64,000 nt of DNA, taken from Collybiopsis luxurians FD-317 M1. Lineage: Eukaryota; Basidiomycota; Agaricomycetes; Agaricales; Omphalotaceae. Shown here in pieces: positions 34,287 through 44,189 of this stretch; the stretch's first letter is position 1, and each line of letters opens with the position of its first letter. Location: the NCBI GenBank assembly GCA_000827265.1, contig KN834791.1, positions 1 through 64,000 on the forward strand, written 5' to 3'. A program made the position numbers and the translations under genes. The notes beneath the pieces were generated by a model. It saw only the letters and a list, made by a program, of their open reading frames with translations, was not told the DNA's origin and did not search any database.

Positions 34287-35900
34287 ATGTCCCTCCCATT
34301 GGAGCAAGTCGATGCTGTTCGCCAGATCCTGCAACAAACGGCTGACTATCGTGTCGGGCCTCTCCTTCTGGAGACTGCTCTCTGGGGTAATCTTTATAGT
34401 CCCGAATGGTTTTGCGAGTCAGAAATTGATGATTCCCCTTTAGCCATATTCACGATCCTGATATCGGCTTCGTCCTACAGTCAGTCATTCTCTTTCTTGC
34501 TTATTTAATTGATAAGATGTAACTGAATTCAAGCGCGTGATCAGTTATCATGTACGGAGATCTATCTTACTCTCTTCGCATTTGAAACTTACTTCGGTAG
34601 CAGATCTAGGGGTCTTCAAGCGCGCTCAAAGAAAGTAATGCTCATTCTTACGCTCTTTATGTATATACTTTCAACTTTGGACTGGGCCATCGATGTCCGC
34701 CGTGTATGGACCGACTTGAAAATATCTATTCCCGCGGAACTTGACTCTCCTCCGCCAGACGAGTCCAAGCTCAACACAACTAACGTGTTGATTCGTATTA
34801 TTCAGGCAATAACCAATAATATTTGCGTGAGTTATATATTTTTCCCTCCTCTCTAATCGAAACCTGTTGATCCTTTTTCCGTAGGTCATTCTTAGCGATA
34901 TGGTGGTATGCTGGAGAGTGTGCGTTGTCTATAAATGGGATAAACGTGTCACTGCTACGGCTGTCGTATTCTTGATAGTTCTTTCTGGTAGGTTTCACAC
35001 TCGGTCTACATCGCTGCATCTCAACATCTATAGGGCTCATATTTCTGTGCAACCTAACACAGATTGGTGTGGGCTTTCCCAGAATTACGCATCTTCATGT
35101 TCTCCAGTCTTCTCAGTTGGTTATCGATGTTATTGCCCTGACTTGTTCCGCTCTGATCAATGTATGGGCTACGGGCATGGTGGCATTACGAGCTTGGTTT
35201 GTATTGTTTTTCTTGCACTCCACCATCCTCCTGAAAGCGCTTTAACTTACTGACTGCAGGCGTTGTCGAAGCGGAATTCATCTTCATTTGGCAAACAGCG
35301 ATCGAAGATCTTATACTGAGAGCGTCCTGACATTGTTTGTAGAGAGTGGTATTATTTACACAGTTCTTTGGGTAGGTGTTTCTAAATTTCGAAGCTCAGC
35401 GTGGTGGTCATTCTCTCTTTCAGATCGGGAAAAACATTATCATTATACCTGGCGTAGCAGACACTTCCTACACTAACTATGCCATTTTTACAATGAATCA
35501 GGCGGTGGTAAGTTCACTTGCGTTATTGCTCAAATATTCCAACTGGCAACCGTCACTTTAAAAATAGGGGATGTATCCAACGGTCATTCTCGTGCTCGTC
35601 GCGCTCCAGAGGTCCCATATTGAATTCCAATTCAAGTATGACTCACCTAATAACTCTATGGCGAACTATACTTCTTCGATGACTTTTTCTCGTGCCACTC
35701 AAAATGATTGGCGTACAAGTAGCACCCCTAATGGTGGGACGACAGACATATTGGTCACTGTACAACGTAGGCAATGTATGACAATCTCGGAAATGCCGTA
35801 TGAAGGGAGCTTGACAAATGGCTCTTCCGATTCGTTGAGAGAAAATAAGTCACACAAGGTGGTTGTCCACAGGGCGGTGAAGGACTTGGAGGAGGTTTGA
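34287..35900 (+). CDS. Seven-transmembrane protein, tandem paralogue 3
   Basis: Nine exons: 34287-34386, 34444-34479, 34545-34551, 34604-34826, 34885-34987, 35034-35196, 35260-35371, 35424-35507, 35568-35900, giving 386 aa. It is the most diverged of the three, but keeps every exon length up to exon 8 and the landmarks RSKKVML, DVRRVWTDLK, ITNNICVI, NLTQIGVGFP and PGVADTSYTNYA. Seven membrane helices are followed by a polar tail with several N-glycosylation-like sequons. The 7-nt third exon is TTATCAT (Ile-Ile). Its divergence suggests it split first and that genes 1 and 2 come from a later duplication. Ligand and partner are unknown. Confidence 0.85.
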
Positions 35901-36197
35901 TGGACAGATAATATGAGGCTATATGCGTCTAGAGTATTAGGTGATTAATCCCAGCGTGGGTCATTGTTTATTATTTGTCATTCATGGCCTCTTTTGTTGG
36001 AAGGTTTTCGCTTGCAGCTCGTGACTGGCCTCGCCTTTATACTCAGTAAAACGAATACATAATAAATAGCTATTCCGTAGATCAAACATGCGCGAAACTA
36101 AAATTGCCATTCCAACTTGAACTACGGTTTAATATTTATATTACTCCTTCATATGCGGACTGGATCCCGTCTATGCGCTGGGAAGACGGGGAGATCA

Positions 36198-36620
36198 CTA
36201 CTGGCCTGAGGTGTAGTCAGTGCAGCTGTTCTCAACGCCGATTTCAACACCAGTGGGAATGTCGGTGGTATCGTAGTTGTACCTATATGCAGTTCTTAGT
36301 AACCTCGACATCTTCGCGGAATGACAGGGCACCCACCAGATGTAATGACCTCCCTGGGTGCTCCCATAGTTCACTCGAATACGATTGCACTAAATTGGGT
36401 TTAATTTCATTAAATTTGATTGAAGACAGATATACGAAAATGGTGGGCAACCTACAGGCTTTTCGAGGTTGCAAGCATCCGCGCCACCTCCAGGTGGGCA
36501 GTTTATCAAGTTGGCGGGGTTACCAGGATCGGTGATGCGGCGCTCGAGGTTTGAGGTGGAGGCAGCAGAGGCAGCCATGACAAGGGCAGCGAGGGTGGCA
36601 AAAGTGGTAGAAAACTGCAT
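36198..36620 (-). CDS. Small secreted cysteine-containing protein, paralogue 1
   Basis: Three exons on the minus strand: 36620-36456, 36389-36337, 36282-36198, giving 100 aa. A classic signal peptide (MQFSTTFATLAALVMAASA) precedes a dibasic, Kex2-like site (NLERR). The mature part holds four cysteines (LINCPPGG, DACNLEKPC, ENSC) and aromatic residues (GGHYIWYNYD). Intron positions and phases match the plus-strand copy at 38839-39292, which confirms the model. Secretion is a strong inference. The function is unknown: it could be an effector-like, wall-associated or signalling protein. The two copies are divergent, about 2.2 kb apart. Confidence 0.85.
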
Positions 36621-36707
36621 TCTGAGGTATAATAGGCAAGCAGTGAGTTCAGAGGAAGGTTGATAGAGGTTGAAGACTCTGGGGCTCTTCTGTTTTCTTC
36701 TGAGAGC

Positions 36708-36714
36708 TTTTATA
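36708..36714 (-). promoter_or_regulatory. TATA box of secreted-protein gene 1
   Basis: TATAAAA on the minus strand, about 90 bp upstream of the ATG at 36620. The divergent paralogue has a similar element at the same distance. Confidence 0.55.
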
Positions 36715-38745
36715 TCATTCTAGTTTGTAAGCCTCAAATGGGAAGCCACTTGGCGAGTTACTTTTTCAAAAAATGCCAAGACCATAGATGCAGTGTAGTG
36801 GAGAAAAGTGGAGTAATCTATCTCAAGCCATGTTTCCAATTTGTATTGGAGGAGACAGTAACTCAGTTCAGAGGGGAGAGTTGGATTTACTCGCTTGCAA
36901 AGTATTACTTACCTGTGAAGTCGCAGCAAAAATATACTCAACCCCGGCTAGTCTTACTTATCGGCTGGAGAATTGAACATACTAACATATAACATCTGTA
37001 TACTCCAGGCATAGCAACAAGGCCTGTGGAAGGGGGGTATGTAAATGGCCTGTATTTCGGTGTATCAGGACTCCGAAAATACTTACTCCACTATTCTGAT
37101 ACTCACAAAGCCCGACTCGGAGAAATAAAGCCGTTTTAACCATCATACAGTAAGTATCTGCCAGGAATCCTGAAACTGAGGACCTGTATGGACCTAGTAC
37201 CAGAACATTTCATCTCATTTTTTAACTTCGCAAATTCAAGTTTGTTGAAGATTTTACCCTCTTCCTTTCCTGTTCCTTTCTACTCGGCCAATTATTACTA
37301 CATCTTTGGTTTCTTCAAGTGCTCGTGGTCATTTCACTGGGAGCTGTACCCTGGTGAAGCAGCGCAGTACAACGGGATAGCTTCGCTCCACTTTGACGAG
37401 TACAGAGTAATGCGGATACTCAGATATGGACCTGGAAGTAATGCTCCCGCTGAAAGGTGTTTTCTATGCAAAATTACAGCTTCAATGCCTTTATTGATCA
37501 TGCAGAATCTCTTCGGGCCTACATTGAATGTTTACCCCATTCAAGTCCGCCAGGCTCATTAATCGGAGTTTTTGTGCTGATTATCAAGACTGACAGCTTG
37601 AAACCGTTGCTGTATGGTTGCTGTACAGCGGCTGAGGTTATCGAGCAACTCGGAGGCTCCACAGTGACCTGAATAGCAGTAAATAGTATGCTTATGTACG
37701 ATCTCTGGCTAATAAAATTGTGTGATCGGGCTTTTTCGCACTTCATGGTCGAGCTCAGGTTTTAGTATGAGTTACTTGAAGCGGTAAAGACAATTCCCGC
37801 CACCGTTGTTCGAGACGCTGGGCGCCTATAATATGAGGTCAAAGCTGTGTTTATCGGTCTATTTGCCGATCGGCATTCCTTCCCAAAAAGGATTCAAAAC
37901 CCCTGTTGCGCGGACTCATTTAGAACCTTGTTTGCAGACCAGAATTCTACATCTGAAAATGTAAACGTAAGAGGTGGAGCCTGGCATATCCGTGTAGCCG
38001 GACGTTTATATGCCGCAATCTGATTCCTTTGAAAATATTTCTGTGCTCAGTCGACAAACCGAAAAGGCAGTGACGTGGCAGAACTCACTGAGATGCAAAC
38101 TACAGGCATGGAAAGCTCCAAAGGCATTCATCTCTCTCTCGCGAACTGTTTCATTTTGACCGCTTACCAACGCACCCGCATCAAAGACACTCCACTTGTA
38201 CAAGTGTGTAGCTTTGCTTGTATAGACTTCGAAGTCCAGTGTCATAGAGAAGCTCTGCAATGAAATATATGCATATCCAGGAGACACATAGATGCAATCC
38301 ACAACACCCGCAGCGTTGAACAGGTGGAGGGATTTTGGACTGCTGAACCGGATGTCACACACACACTCTTTCCAGACCAACACGACGCAAACAATTCTTA
38401 GTTCAAGATAAATCATAGATTTATTGTACAGCACTTACTTGGCTATACAGCTCCAATTCGTATTGCTGGATATGTAGATTGCACATGCTACGGCTGCGGA
38501 CGTTGGAGAGGTAGCAATTTGAATCACGATTTCCTCAATCCAAATCGCATCCTCTTAGATCGGGACGCTCACCCAAAACTGATTTCGATGACTTGTGCTC
38601 CACCGTCTGCTGTGGTTGTGTTGCGCCACGGTAGTAATGTCGAACATGTACAAGTTCTCGAATCGGAGCTCGAGCAATACCTTGGGGCCGCAATAAGCCA
38701 CTGCATGTGCTAATACATTCCCTAAATATGTGCTCCCTGGAAACA

Positions 38746-38756
38746 TAGATAAAAGG
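38746..38756 (+). promoter_or_regulatory. TATA-like element of secreted-protein gene 2
   Basis: TAGATAAAAGG about 90 bp upstream of the ATG at 38839, placed as in the divergent paralogue. Confidence 0.5.
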
Positions 38757-38838
38757 ACCTTCAAAATTCAGGGAGAAACCAGAGTCGCTTACCCAGCGAA
38801 CCTCTTGTGTCGTTGTGCAATCTTTCCGCCAAACCACC

Positions 38839-39292
38839 ATGCAATTCTTCTCCACTCTCGTCGCTCTGGCTTCTTTCGTCGCCGCGGCGGCTTCTGCTTC
38901 TACCTCCAACCTTGAGCGTCGTATTACTGACCCCGGTAACCCGGCAAACTTGGACAACTGCCCACCTAATGGGGGAGCAGATGCCTGTAACCTTGAAAAA
39001 CCCGTGTGTTATCTTTCAATCTTCCATTTTAGACACTATTGCTGAACGAGCGTTATTGTTGTGATACAGTGCAACCGCATCCGATTGAACTACGGTAGTA
39101 CTCAAGGAGGCCATTACATCTGGTGAGGCTAGCACATTTCTTCGTGAATTATCCTTGCTTGTTTTGAAGCTTGAGTACCACCAACATCTGAAACTGATGT
39201 TCTTCGTCCGACAATATAGGTACAACTACGACATTAATAACATACCTGCAGGCGTACAGGTTGGCACGGAGATCAGCTGTACCGACTATTAG
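38839..39292 (+). CDS. Small secreted cysteine-containing protein, paralogue 2
   Basis: Three exons: 38839-39003, 39070-39122, 39220-39292, giving 96 aa. The start at 38839 (MQFFSTLVALASFVAAAASA) is preferred over an in-frame ATG 24 bases earlier because it aligns with the paralogue and leaves a clean signal peptide. A dibasic NLERR site, four cysteines (NCPPNG, DACNLEKPC, ISC) and GGHYIWYNYD are conserved. Exons 1 and 2 have exactly the same lengths (165 and 53 nt) as in the minus-strand copy. The C-terminus is four residues shorter (ends SCTDY). It is secreted by inference; the role is unknown. Confidence 0.85.
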
Positions 39293-40285
39293 TGAAGTAC
39301 TCGGCCAAGAGTATGACGAGGAAAAGACGAGAACATCGTAATACAGAATAAATTTGGAATTTGAGTATAATCAACAATTTATTTCTGCAGTTTTCACGAC
39401 CGGTCAAGAATAGTGAGTCGATGGCTAGCAACTGGGATCAATCTGGTTAATTGAAGCAAAATCCTAAGGTCGAAATCCCAATGAATAAGTTCAGACGAAG
39501 CCCATTGTATAGCACGCAGAGAATCAGACGAAAACGTCTAGGTTTGAGTAAGCGCAGGCTGGACAACACGGCAGAGATGAGGCGGAAGAGTAGTGTTGTA
39601 ATCATCGACTGCCTCAGTGCCTGGCATCTGGTGAAGGTATGTACCGGTTGAAAGTATTCGTTTCGCAGCTGACCTGTGTAGCGCACGCTACACGAGCATG
39701 GAGGCTCCACACCAAAGGCATGAGGAGCGGCGATATACGAGCAGAGTTTGAAAGGAGCTATAAGAGAGAAGGCTTCAAGCTTCAAGTTCCTCACACTGGG
39801 CGGTAGGCTTAAATAGAACAAATGAGATTAAAAAGTCTTGCTGGAGATTTACTAATGGGAGACTTTGAGTATCAGGACTAGAGGTCGATGTGTTTGCCAT
39901 GAGTTCAAAAAAACCTGTTGTAAGAGACAGCGTGAAGGATGCGTAAGTTGTGCGCAAGGGTTGCGCGAGGGGACATACGAGTATGAAGCGTTTTTATTAC
40001 CTGTGCAATAAGCGCCGATCAAGGTCCGAGCGCTCGAACAACGCTCGAATCCGAAGTGGCTTTACTGGCTGCGAGGCTGTCGTGCGGCTCTGGGCTCGCT
40101 GCCTCAAGGCTTCAACGATTTCAAGTACAAGAAGCTCAATTTCGCTTCATTATCTGACTGCTTCTCAGCATCCTTTCTCCCGGACCTCTCAGCATTATTC
40201 CTTTCAGCCTTCCTCTTTATTGACCGCTTTCAGAAACTATTATCCAGGGGGTTGATTTCTCTCTTTTAGCCTCCTTTCTGCTACA
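39293..40285. other. Intergenic upstream of RING gene C
   Basis: No gene is supported. A minus-strand frame of 124 codons (39821-39447) has no recognisable features. Confidence 0.4.
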
Positions 40286-41423
40286 ATGCTGGTCGTTGAG
40301 CCATCGAGCTCCTGCGATGTCTGTCTCGAGCCTTATGAATGGGATGATATTCAGAGAACTCCTCATATTATTGACTGTGGTAGGCGTTTTGTTCGGAATG
40401 TACTTTTTATATAACCCATGAATTCTTCCAGGACATGTATTCTGTGCTCAGTAAGCATCTTGAAGTGGATCACAAATAAGAAGTTCTGAACAGTCTTCTC
40501 TCCAGATGCTTAGATCGAGTTAGCCCGACTAGATGTCCGGTCTGCCGAAAGCTATTTCTCCCCAGCGAAGTACGGAAACTCTACGTAGAGTGCTCCACCC
40601 AAGTTGCGCAGAAGGAAGAGAACAAGGAGGAGGCTAATTTACTGAACGAATTGATCATGGTGTACGATGGTACGGAAGAAGAAATCCTGATCCTTCGCAA
40701 CCGTGTGGATGAATGGTTGGGAAATCAAGTGCTCGAAGAAGTACGCTGATAAGAGTCTTTTCATTAGCATTTTGCTGACTCGATATACGATGCAGGAAAG
40801 CCCTCTTCGTAAAGCGCGGGATGCTTTAGAACTTTACCAGCAGCTCAAGCTGAAGCGGAACCATGATCGCAAAAAAATTAAATCACTAGAAAGGGATATT
40901 CGACATTCGCAGGAATCTGCCGCGCGGAAGCAAGCTGAAGTTTCAATCATGGAGCAATCACTTCGCAGGTATGTTACTAGTGCTGGTGTTTGCACTTTCA
41001 TCCTTTATAAGTCTCCCATTTCTCAGTCAGCTCGCTCAACAACAAGCGCAAATTGAACAACTTCGTACCGAGATTGACAAAAAGCAGATACTACTTGATC
41101 AGCGTAAAGTTAAAAAGCCCGCAATATCGAAACCTCTGCCGTTACCCAAGGTACCTATAACTATCTCCAACCCTCTTCCGTCGCCCCCGCGATTGGTACA
41201 GGTCACCGCAAACAAGCCTACTCACCGTGGATTCAGTGGCGATCACGGTGCTCGAGGCAATTTGCACCATCGGCTTCCGATTTATGAAAAAGAAGACACT
41301 CTAGATAGCCCGGAGGACAACGCAGCTTACTTTACTTGCCTTACAGCCCCGCCTGTCTGGCTTCACGATGATATTAGCGAAGAGCCGCTGTTACAAAGAC
41401 CATTTGGAGATGTCTACCATTGA
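40286..41423 (+). CDS. RING-finger (C3HC4) coiled-coil protein, short paralogue C
   Basis: Five exons: 40286-40379, 40432-40450, 40506-40740, 40796-40968, 41027-41423, giving 305 aa. The RING (about 10-55) carries CDVCLEPYEWDD, DCGHVFCAQCL and RCPVCR. A coiled coil follows (about 110-210, with EQLRTEIDKKQILLDQRK), then a short Pro-rich tail ending GDVYH. The start MLVVEPSSSCDVCLE parallels MLIVHPTSTCDVCLD in paralogue A. It lacks the long disordered C-terminus of A and B. A ubiquitin ligase activity is inferred from the RING only; the coiled coil suggests oligomerisation or partner binding. Confidence 0.85.
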
Positions 41424-41806
41424 AGGCTCCAAGGGGTCTCCGATGACTTCAGGTTAAGATATCGGAAATTGCGACTTGACGATATTTATATATTTTTTGT
41501 ACTTTTTAGCTTTACCGAGTGCAGGCAGACCCTCGCAGATCTGAACAAGAATGTGAGTGGTCGCGACGTATCGAAAACCGGTAAATGAAAATTTGAGACA
41601 CATTGTATATACAAGTCCAGGTGAGATATCGATACAGCACGGAACTAGCAATACAGCGTGTAATCATAGCAATGAATGGAGAAAAGATACAATTTTAGTC
41701 CATGAGATTGGTAAAATAAGTAAATCGTATAGCTTCATGAAAGTTCCGTGAAAATCCGAGAGAGGTGCAATATGATAAATAGGAAATGTAAAGACTTTTC
41801 GAAGAA
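41424..41806. other. Intergenic between convergent genes
   Basis: The 3' ends of RING gene C (plus) and the Zn2Cys6 regulator (minus). Nothing else is seen. Confidence 0.4.
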
Positions 41807-43992
41807 TCATAAGGAGTATGAATTTCGAAGTTTGTTCATCTGGTGTTCTATCAGGAGCATTGGTTACGCAAAAAAAGGGATCATAACGAGAGAATTACCT
41901 ATTAGGGGACTATCCATTGCAAGTACCGACATCGCAGTTATCCCCGCCTCCAAGCCTTCCCGCAGCACGGCGGGGTCGACTGGTGCGACGGACCCGAGGT
42001 CATCGAGATCCCTAGCTCCTAGTATTTCCATTCGTGTCAACTGGTCACCGAATATACTACACGCCATAGCGCAAAGCGTGCCAACGATCGGGTTCAAGTG
42101 CTGCAGGCGCAGTCGATTCACATCGGTAAGTGTACGTATGACATTCTGGGCTGTCCTGATGCAACCCTGCAAAGCACCGGGAACCCCACAAGATGAGAAG
42201 ATCCTCTGGATCTGCATGTATGCGCAGGATACTAACACGTGGGTGAGGATCAGAAAATTCTTCGCTGGAGGAAGGGAAGCGCCGGCATGAAAATCCTCCG
42301 TGTTGAGCGGAGGAAGCGAGAAATGAAAGCGGGTGATAAGCTTGCTCAAGTGGAACGATTCATGAGTGAAAAGTGCAGACGCATCCTCAGTTTCGAGGCC
42401 TAGAGAGGTAATGAGCAAACCAGACGCATGAAACAGTTCACGGAACAAATCACCTCGACGAAATCGATGGGTGAGACCGGTTGCAGCGTGAAGAAGCACA
42501 ACCGCTTTAGGGTAAGAACTTGAATCGAAAATGCTTTCGGAAACCGGGTTGAGATCATTCATGAATTGGTCGATAGTTGAATGTCCTAAAATTCCGCCGT
42601 TATATAGACCCTATGCTCCTCTAGTTAGAACCCAAATCAAGATTGAGAAGAATAATACCTACATATCCATATTCGCAAGGCCATGGAGTGTCAATCTCTC
42701 GACAGGGAGAATCCAATCCGCCGAAACGGTGGGTAAAATTATCCAGAGTTAATAGCATTACTCTATGGAGACAATATACGGCCCAAAATCCGTTGATTCG
42801 TTCACCCTCTTCAATCACATCGCGTGCTGGTGGCAGCAACGAGTCCGTCTGCGTTACTGCACCCATCAGTGATGATGGGAAAACCCTATCTGACCTAATC
42901 TGATGGAGGCCTGCCGATTGCGAGAGAGAGAGAGCGCCGTTGAGATGAAATTCAGCTTCTAGTAGCTGACTCTTTCTCAAAAAATATGTCGAGAGAAGAA
43001 TCTCGGCCTGAATAGAATGCATGGTTCCAGCCGAGTGGGTAGCACTAGATATCTCAACAGAAACTTGCTGAAGAGCACGATCAAGAAACACTGTTTCGTG
43101 TGAGCGAAGTGTGTCCACTGGGGAGAGATGCGCCCCCCACAAATAAACCGAGCTGAGTAAGGCAGGTGATGGTTTACAGCTGTCACCAAATGGAACCTCG
43201 GGCAGTGCGGTAGTTTTGAAACGCTCGAGGTTTAGGAAGAATCCAAACTGCGACGCGGAAGGAAGAAAGTTATTTAGTCTAGTAATGGGAAGCATAGTGA
43301 GCTACGCAAAGTGAATTCCGTTTTCAGACTCACAATATAGTTAAGATAGAGATGGATGGATCCTAAGTTTCGAGAGGTCAACCCGAGTCCTTCAGATAAA
43401 TAACCTAGTTATGAACTCACCGGAAAGCCAAGTAGCGGGTCATGGCCCAGCCTAGAAGAGCCCGAGTAATCTACAAAAAATGTGTGAGATTCAAAATGAG
43501 CAAGTAATGTATGAAATATTGTCATGCGCACCAGAGCTAGGAGAGGAGGAAGCTGTTATCTCAGCATTGGTAGAAAAGTACGAGTTCATGAGCTGAGGCC
43601 CGGATCCTGACGTTTCGGGATTCTCTAATTCCCGAATGCGTGCTTTGAGACGAGTTACCCGTCTTTCTAGTTCATTCCTCTTGGAGGTTCCAGCATTGTA
43701 CTTGCATTCGTCATCGCGAGGAATACGCACACACGATCCACAGATAGGTTTCACTCCATCGCCTTGAGAAATCGAGTGAGCTAGTCTTTGCATAAGAGAT
43801 AAATGGAGGCCCATACACTTGATTTTGTGCAATCTAAGAGAGGTTCATTGATTCAGGTTCACTTCAAGATATGTTTTCTCCATGAAATCTGACTGACCTG
43901 CAATTTAAACAAGCCTTTCCTCTTGGAAGCGATTTCGTGGGCTGCTTGAAGATGAACTGTCGAGGAGTGGAAACAGAAGATCCCGACGACAT
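41807..43992 (-). CDS. Zn2Cys6 fungal transcription factor
   Basis: Eight exons on the minus strand: 43992-43898, 43833-43817, 43762-43532, 43470-43421, 43362-43334, 43278-42663, 42610-41899, 41847-41807, giving 596 aa. The N-terminal binuclear zinc cluster reads CLNCRLHKIKC then GVKPICGSC and a final DDEC, satisfying the six-cysteine pattern. It is assembled from three exons, the middle one only 17 nt. A short leucine/arginine linker-coil follows (KRNELERRVTRLKARIRELE). The middle region (FLPSASQFGFFLNLERF, GFWAVYCLHRVMLLTLDN) resembles the fungal-specific regulatory domain. It acts in the nucleus as a DNA-binding regulator; the targets are unknown and no adjacent pathway cluster points to one. 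The last short exon is inferred from splice signals and is the least certain part. Confidence 0.87.
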
Positions 43993-44189
43993 CTCTTCTT
44001 TCTAAAATCTGAACTTGGAACGGGCTGCGGTGAATGTGGAAGGTTTAGCGACCATTTTTTTCGACGAGAGGGGCAAAGAAGTTTTAAATCGCTTTTCTGA
44101 ATGTCCGATCTATCTGCCAATGAATACAACACGTAATTTACAAAAGAGTTTTTACTGAAACGGCGGTGCATTGAAAGTGCATTGAAGAG

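Larger units (their letters stand above)
36621..38838. other. Divergent promoter region between the two secreted-protein genes
   Basis: 2.2 kb separating two head-to-head paralogues. Each gene has a TATA-like element about 90 bp before its ATG. The longest open frame (minus strand, 142 codons, 38434-38006) starts in ordinary sequence and shows no domain or paralogue, so no gene is called. Confidence 0.4.

Noticed and set aside
38006..38434. 142-codon minus-strand frame between the secreted-protein genes
   Set aside because: No paralogue, signal peptide or domain; such a length occurs by chance in a 2.2 kb spacer.
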